In this document: piece by piece, positions 59,050 to 64,000 of the stretch | How positions within the stretch are numbered: the stretch's first letter is position 1 | Layout of the letters: each line of letters opens with the position of its first letter | Origin: Megaleporinus macrocephalus | Taxonomy: Eukaryota > Chordata > Actinopteri > Characiformes > Anostomidae | Assembly: GCA_021613375.1 (NCBI GenBank) | Contig: CM038705.1 | Coordinates: forward strand, 7,930,095 to 7,994,094 | Reading direction: 5' to 3' | DNA length: 64,000 nt | Made by a program: the position numbers and the translations under genes | Notes under the pieces: generated by a model | Database searches by the model: none | Told to the model about the DNA's origin: nothing | What the model saw: the letters and a program-made list of their open reading frames with translations, nothing else

Positions 59050-61663
59050 CATAAGTGTTGTCATTTTAGGTTCTATCAATATGGGGGAAATTGCTGCAGT
59101 GTACAGTTTTGGCCAGCAGAGGGCATCCACACTCTGCTTATGTTTGATGAGAGTATGTCTGTGATGCAGAGTTTCTCTTGTTCTCTCTTTGTTTTCTTGC
59201 TTATACTACATAAATGTGCAAAAGTAGTATTTTAGATATGTCTAGACTTTGTTGAACCATTTATAAACCTCTCCACAGGGACCCAGTATTATCTGTGGTT
59301 ATTATGCCTGGTCTGGCTAATCAGACTTAATATTGTAAAATCGGGTTTTGTTAAATGCAGGAGACTGGATTTTGAATACAAATCTGAAACTAATGCTGGA
59401 AGACATGTCAATATCACAATATCACAATATCAAGAACCACAACACTTTGTCAAGATACACAGTTAGTCTGAGGTCTGACAAGTTGGAAAAACCAGAAGTG
59501 CTAAATACTATCAATACACTGACTCGTACAATGATTTGTATGTACTACTACTTAGTGCTCAATTTATAACAAAACACAGCTGTTCAGTGTACCGACTGTA
59601 CACATGGTTCCTCAAACTTCCTCACAAGTAATCAACAATTTTTTAAAATAACTGTATATTTATTTGCATCTCTCTAATGATTTTTAATGATTTGTGGTGT
59701 TCCTACAAGGAAAAACACACTTATTGCCAAAACAATGGCTGTAAAACTTTCACACCAGTACTGCTTAGTCTTCTCTAAACCCTTTCTCTGATTTCAAACT
59801 TGCATTAGCTTTGTCTTGATCATATAATACCTTACGCGCAGCAAATTCCACTTCCAACTTCATCATAGTTTAAAGGAAACAAACATCTGGAGTTCAGTAA
59901 CTAATGCAGTATTTTCCAGAGAAAAACAGATTCAATTCAAACCCTATACCGTTTATAAAGATTAGTAAGTTCAAACTGCACATTTTATGGTCTTTTATTG
60001 ATCATCACTGCGGCTCTACTGTCACCATTAGCTTTACACTAAACTAGAGATTGACCGAAATGGGTTTTTCTATAGATGATGACGATGCCGATGTTTAGAG
60101 TTCTGGGTCAGTCGACGGCCGATATGTGCTGCCGATTTTTAGGGCCGATATCTAGTTTTTTGCCTTATATGCTGCTAAAATGTCACACTAATAATAACAA
60201 TAAGTGGATGCACAACATTTCTGAACTTAACATTATTTATTAAACACTGACTTAACAAGAAAAAAACTAAATATTTTTATCTGCCCACCAAAAAATAAAG
60301 TATGACCATGTTACTGCTGAAAGAGTGTAACATACATCTCTTCATACCCAAAACTAACAAGTTATTGAGAAGTGCATTGATAAATACTTCCACACAGTTA
60401 ACATGTTTACTGCAGTTACAGAGAGAGCCTCACTTCACACTCGGGTTTTTATCGCCTTGTAGTAAAATTGTGGTTCTAGAATCAGGATGAGGGGCTCGAA
60501 GAGAGATGCATGTGACGCAACAGACAGAGAGACGCTGAATAATAGCTCAATAGTATCTGGGAAGCTCTGGCTGCTCGAGAGACTCTCTGTGTAACAGTAA
60601 CGTGTAAATGTGTGTATTACACTAGAGCAGTTAGCTTTAGCCCCGGAGCTAAGCAGTAAAACATTCGCTCTGGTTCACGTCTACAGCCGGAACTAGAAAT
60701 ACATAACCACGTCATTAAAAACTATAAATTATTCATTTTCACTTGTTTGGACGAACAGTTCCAAAAGTTTCAGCTTGGGGCAGCGGCACGTTCCAAACCC
60801 TACCAAACACTGATATTGACCAATGCCGATATACTAAAAAAGCCAAATATTGGCCCAATATATCAGTCAATCTCTACTCTAAATACACTACCGCTCAAAA
60901 GTTTAGGATCACTTTAGAATTTTATTTCATGCAATTTTCATGCAATTCACAAACAATATTGTTCATTTCACAATTAATGTAAGTGTATCAGATGATTTTT
61001 AAAGAATAAAAATGTTTGTATTAAAGCCTATTTTTGTATAGAGGCTTATTTTACTATAGTCCTATTATCAGTAATTCTCAGTCCTCTGTCTAAATCTCCT
61101 GGTACGGCCACCAATCCAAGTTAAGGATGTTATTGGACTAATTGGTTGTTAGGACACTCTTGCTCAATTGTGATGCACAGCTGAAAAACATTCTACTAAT
61201 AAGTGATATAAAAGGTAGAACAACATTCTAGGTTAGTTTAGTATCTGAAGATCAGCAGTTGATGGCTTGCTGACCGACTCACAATGACCAGAAAGAAACA
61301 GCTTTCTTTAGAGACCCGTCAGTCCATTGTTGTGTTAAGGAAGAAGATACTCCATTAAAACAAGAACATTTCACTGTGATCCCAAACTCTTGAACGGTAT
61401 TGTATATACCTTGTACTTCCACTCACTGACCACTTTATAAGCATCACCTTGTTTACAGGTTGGCTATATAGCAGTAAACATACAGACTGTAGCCCATCTG
61501 TGGCTGCACAATGCAAACTGTGCACTGAGAGATGACCTACAGTCTCCAACTGAACACCAGCAAAGTGGAACTACAGAAATGGGTTTATATAAATTCTATA
61601 AAAATGGAAAAGCACAGCTTACCAGACTAGTATAGACATCAGTAGCAATGGTGGGCTCAGGGG
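53788..61663 (-). CDS. Gene C: type I membrane protein, 5' part outside window
   Basis: Four minus-strand exons join in frame: 61663-61623, 58651-58597, 55532-55433 and 53986-53788 (stop TGA). Phases are 1 at entry, then 0, 1 and 2. The visible product is a Pro/Thr-rich stalk (PEPTIATDVYTSL), an acidic stalk with EGSGSGDD (a possible glycosaminoglycan attachment site), a transmembrane helix and a 66-residue cytoplasmic tail with a CSPPC motif, a proline-rich part, PVPEEEGKG and a terminal NFDYFFSPGD. Acidic PxEE-type motifs bind TRAFs in TNF-receptor-superfamily tails (CD27 and 4-1BB have Glu-rich tails), so a TNFRSF member is one possibility. A proteoglycan-like receptor or a third relative of genes A and B are others. 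Exons encoding the ectodomain proper should lie beyond 64 kb. Confidence 0.6.
54251..54767 (-). mobile_element. Tc1-type MITE, complete copy
   Basis: Inverted ends cactaccgctcaaaagtttg and aaacttttgagtggtagtg within TA targets, 517 bp, no transposase. Lies in the gene C intron between transmembrane and cytoplasmic exons. Confidence 0.85.
55433..55532 (-). CDS. Gene C transmembrane exon
   Basis: The acceptor tgctttaacag precedes 100 nt, phase 1 to 2, encoding ITDDPDVTWVHVLWVLSLCL followed by LVTLILLFVFSL, a clear membrane helix. The donor CAG|GTACAC is acceptable but not strong. Start and end phases equal those of the gene B transmembrane exon. The upstream intron begins with a long GA/CT tract. 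Confidence 0.66.
55541..56440. repeat. GA-rich low-complexity tract
   Basis: (GA)n of about 70 bases at 55541-55610, then 800 bases of irregular purine-only repeats such as agagagagggaaagagagag. The open frames in it are compositional. Read on the gene C strand it is a polypyrimidine run starting 9 bases before the transmembrane exon acceptor. Confidence 0.92.
56460..56920. other. Gene C intron, nothing recognised
   Basis: A 114-codon plus frame (56468-56812) has no known domain and starts inside the purine tract boundary; treated as chance. Confidence 0.35.
56925..58257. repeat. 31-bp minisatellite
   Basis: About 43 copies of ctgtcaactcctgggataac, caactggggcc with variants (taact for caact, catctcc, gagccctat). 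Located in a gene C intron, ending 340 bases from stalk exon b. Confidence 0.95.
58597..58651 (-). CDS. Gene C stalk exon b with SGSG motif
   Basis: The acceptor gctttcttag and donor GTTG|GTGAGT bound 55 nt, phase 0 to 1, reading EPFWTFPEGSGSGDDPKV. The acidic SGSG setting resembles glycosaminoglycan attachment sites of part-time proteoglycans. Joined to the next exon it gives DDPKVEITDDPDVTW without a break. Confidence 0.6.
58889..58905 (+). promoter_or_regulatory. CTCF-like motif, duplicate copy 1
   Basis: ttggccagcagagggca matches the CTCF core CCAGCAGAGGGCA. Confidence 0.45.
59110..59126 (+). promoter_or_regulatory. CTCF-like motif, duplicate copy 2
   Basis: tggccagcagagggcat, identical core to copy 1, same orientation, 221 bases away. 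Confidence 0.45.
59230..60040. other. Gene C intron, nothing recognised
   Basis: AT-rich sequence without recognised exon or element. Confidence 0.35.
60044..60874. mobile_element. Non-autonomous hAT-like element
   Basis: Inverted ends ctagagattgaccgaaatgg and ccaatatatcagtcaatctcta, with ggccgatat/gccgatat motifs inside. The imperfect flanks cactaaac/ctctaaat could be an old 8-bp duplication. Confidence 0.65.
60886..61402 (+). mobile_element. Tc1-type MITE, complete copy, inverse orientation
   Basis: Reverse complement of 54251-54767 along its full length (517 bp) with the same TA-flanked ends. Lies 220 bases downstream (minus-strand sense) of gene C stalk exon a. Confidence 0.85.
61623..61663 (-). 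CDS. Gene C stalk exon a
   Basis: The acceptor gtctttacag and donor CTG|GTAAGC bound 41 nt. In the frame set by the next exon (phase 1 to 0) it reads PEPTIATDVYTSL. Very short, so supported mainly by the splice sites and the frame. Confidence 0.5.
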
Positions 61664-62216
61664 CTGTAAAGACAGACAGATGTGTTTATTCTTCACTTAA
61701 AGAATTAAAGAGAGTTTAAAGAGATGTACTCATTGTGTGGATGTGTCCTGGAAATAGCCAGTTCTTGTGATACTAGTACTTACATATTACATACAATGTA
61801 AACAGTAAACCATATTTTATCCTACTAACTATCCTACTTCTGTATCTGACACCTGCAGAACGTACTACTCTTTCTTTTGCTATCTGCTACAACAGAGGTG
61901 TCAAGTAATGAAGTACAAATACTTTACTTTGTTACCATACTTAAGTAGAAATGTTGGTTATTTATACTGTACTGGAGTAATTAAGCTTTCATTTACACTC
62001 CATTATCTGTACTTTCTACATTTTAAACATAGCCTCGTTACTCCTATTTCACATACTTCAGCTTGTTTTCATTCATGTACATTTACATTCCAGTAAAGAT
62101 TATTGATAACAAGTCTTTGAACTTTGACTTGCACCATTACAATACTTCTAGACAGCTAGTCATCATATCTTCCGCTCCATTAAACACATGTTAATGTTCA
62201 GTAGTACACAGATATT

Positions 62217-62625
62217 AGGGGTGTAAGAAAATATCAATCTATTGAATATGGGGATATTATGTTTAGTGATACTGTATTGATTCTCAAAAACACAGTATCA
62301 ATATACAGATTCCTGGCAGACAGTGAATCAGTGTGTGTTGTGTTTAAACCTCTGACCACTAGATGGCAGTGTTGTAATCCATTTTCAGCTCCACTCCAAC
62401 ATTAACAAGCAGCACAAGGGCGCAATGCTATTGTAAGCATTGGCAAACCTGTTCATATCAAAGCTGTTCATATAGTGGTGTGTTTTAATAGTAGGATTTG
62501 AAAAATCACAATGTATTACTTGCTATATTGTTTGCAGTATCGCAGTATATGGTGATATTTTGAATCGTGAGCGATGTATCACAATACATATTGTATCGCC
62601 AGGTTCTTGCCAATACACAGCCCTA
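62217..62625. mobile_element. Intact hAT-like MITE
   Basis: Ends aggggtgtaagaaaatatca and cttgccaatacacagccct. Uninterrupted version of the element split at 22954-23974. Confidence 0.75.
62354..62371 (+). promoter_or_regulatory. CTCF-like motif inside MITE
   Basis: gaccactagatggcagtg, a very good match to CCACTAGRKGGCAG, carried by the MITE. Confidence 0.4.
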
Positions 62626-62639
62626 ACATATATGGTTCT

Positions 62640-63380
62640 TTAATATATTTGCATTGTACTAAACTACATTCATTTTTAACAGGCGTATATGTGGCTGAAA
62701 CAGGAAGCCTAGCGCATCCCAAATTTATCAACATTAACATTTTAATATAACATAATAGTCATTATGGGTTTTAGAAGAATAATTTTGTTTGGGGAGGTGG
62801 GCTAGTGCACTATAGACCCCTGTGGTGCAGCCTAAGCTTTTGTCATTAATAGCATTTTTTTCTCTTACATTACTTTTACTTTTATATCTAGTAGTTTTGA
62901 AAGCAGTAAAAAGCTTGAGTTGATACTTCAACTTCTACAGAAGTATTTTTAAACCCTAGTATCTATACTTCTACCTAAGTAATGACCTTGGCTGCACCAC
63001 TGTGACATCCAGATGTACCAGAATTGCAATACAATGCAACTCTTTCAGTTCACTCCCACTTTTTTACACAGACTCAGTCAGAGTTGCTCTAAATCAGTTT
63101 AACCAAGTACCAAAAAGTTGTTGTTCATGAGAAGATAGAATGCCAGTAAAGTCTTGGCAAACATGGCTTGCGAATCTTCAGGATAGGACTGAATCAGCTT
63201 CCTGTTTCCAGCTTCTTGTTTAAATTTCCTGCCGAATGCTGGTGAAAGACTGACCATCAGGGCCTCTTCCACAACTAACACCAACCAGCTCTCTTGTTCA
63301 TTCTTGCCATCTGCTACAACCTCAAGTGCACCACTGTGTCATCCAGATGTACCAGCATTGCAATAAAGACTAAGTCTACC
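62640..63380. other. Unclassified; short direct repeat around an open frame
   Basis: Phrases caccactgtgacatccagat (62998) and caccactgtgtcatccagat (63331), each followed by gtaccag..attgcaata, flank 300 bases with a 61-codon minus frame (63099-63284: VVEEALMVSLSPAFGRKF...). No family recognised and no clear splice sites. Confidence 0.35.
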
Positions 63381-63685
63381 TCTACCTGTGCAGCTTCTAA
63401 AGTATTTACCATCCAGACATCAAACAGAGACTCTCTCAGCTTTTATTCTGAACTGGGCTTAATAACTATAAATACTGTCTGAGTAGAGGAGGACGGATCG
63501 TCCCTTGTGAGTCTTGGCTCCCCCCGAGGTTTCCTCCTCCAGTCTTTAGAGAGTTATTCTTGTCACCGTCGCCTCTGGCTTGCTCACAGGGGGATACATG
63601 TTGTAACTGTACGTTTTCAAACTTCTGTAAAGCTGCGTTGTGACAACACTGTTGTAGAAAGAGCTACACAAATAAACTCGACTTG
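63330..63685 (+). mobile_element. Fish SINE-like element
   Basis: Ends with cccgaggtttcctcctccag, caccgtcgcctctggcttgc, gtaaagctgcgttgtgacaa and agagctacacaaataaact, a tail found in many teleost interspersed repeats. Confidence 0.6.
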
Positions 63686-63689
63686 AACG

Positions 63690-64000
63690 TTGAGCAGGGT
63701 TGCCACGGTGTTACATCATCTTTACAACACTTAAACGTTTGGGGATCTACTAAGTGAGAGCTGAGTATACAGGGTTTAGGCTAAGCTACCGTGTAGGTCC
63801 TTTATTGTTGTGTTTTCAGGGCGCATATTTTTAGTGGGACACAAGTCTGAACGGCATGGTTGCCAGGATTCACTCTCTGATTACACATCCATGCTCTTGT
63901 AGTATGCCCCACCCCCCAATTCCGAGGATCTGAGGACGATGTTGGATTTTGAACTTCACGCTGGTAACAGCTTGGGTGGTCTTTGCAGGCTTCGAATAAA
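63690..64000. other. No gene seen at window end
   Basis: No recognised exon; the 5' exons of gene C must be beyond this edge. Confidence 0.35.

Larger units (their letters stand above)
58748..59223. repeat. Tandem duplication of about 230 bp with (ATT)n
   Basis: Two copies (58768-58998 and 59005-59223), each (ATT)n followed by gaaattgctgcagtgt, ggccagcagagggcat, gatgagagtatgtctgtgat and tactacataaatgtgcaaaa. Confidence 0.85.

Overview
The window looks like nuclear DNA of a ray-finned (teleost) fish. Coding sequence is split into short exons with GT-AG introns. Tc1-like, hAT-like, L2/CR1-like, gypsy and SINE remnants of the kinds common in teleosts fill most of the rest. About 19 kb (near 30%) is satellite or minisatellite. 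Nothing bacterial or viral is seen, and I found no convincing plus-strand host gene, tRNA, rRNA or CRISPR.

Three gene models lie head-to-tail on the minus strand, all for small single-pass membrane proteins. Gene C (53788-61663, 5' end beyond the window) has two stalk exons, a transmembrane exon and a cytoplasmic exon ending in a stop. Gene B (24101-45364, last exon not found) has a signal-peptide exon, three ectodomain exons and a transmembrane exon. Gene A (5138-12989, perhaps to 4374) has the same layout plus a stalk exon. Exon joins were checked by hand: splice sites are near consensus and all phases agree. A and B are paralogues. They share intron phases and a six-cysteine ectodomain, C-x7-C-x(22-24)-C-x4-W ... 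C-x9-C-x(6-9)-C, which I cannot assign to a known family. Gene C shares the phase 1 to 2 transmembrane exon. Its tail is loosely like TNF-receptor-superfamily tails, but its ectodomain is outside the window.

Layout: 0-5 kb minisatellite, nested hAT MITEs and the 3' side of gene A. 5-13 kb gene A, whose 6-kb first intron holds a gypsy fragment and a LINE with an expanded 3' tail. 13-24 kb intergenic, with head-to-head Tc1 remnants, MITEs and LINE tails. 24-45 kb gene B, with introns inflated by a 46-bp satellite, a 20-bp minisatellite, a 24-bp array, a BED-finger hAT remnant and a 3.7-kb hAT-like element that is mostly a 47-bp array. 46-51.3 kb is a 60-bp satellite with higher-order structure. 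51.3-64 kb is gene C with GA-rich DNA, a 31-bp minisatellite, paired Tc1-type MITEs and duplicated CTCF-like motifs.

Two themes stand out. One is a possibly undescribed tandem family of six-cysteine membrane receptors. The other is repeated birth of tandem arrays from segments of mobile elements, in several cases with the unexpanded source still present in the window.
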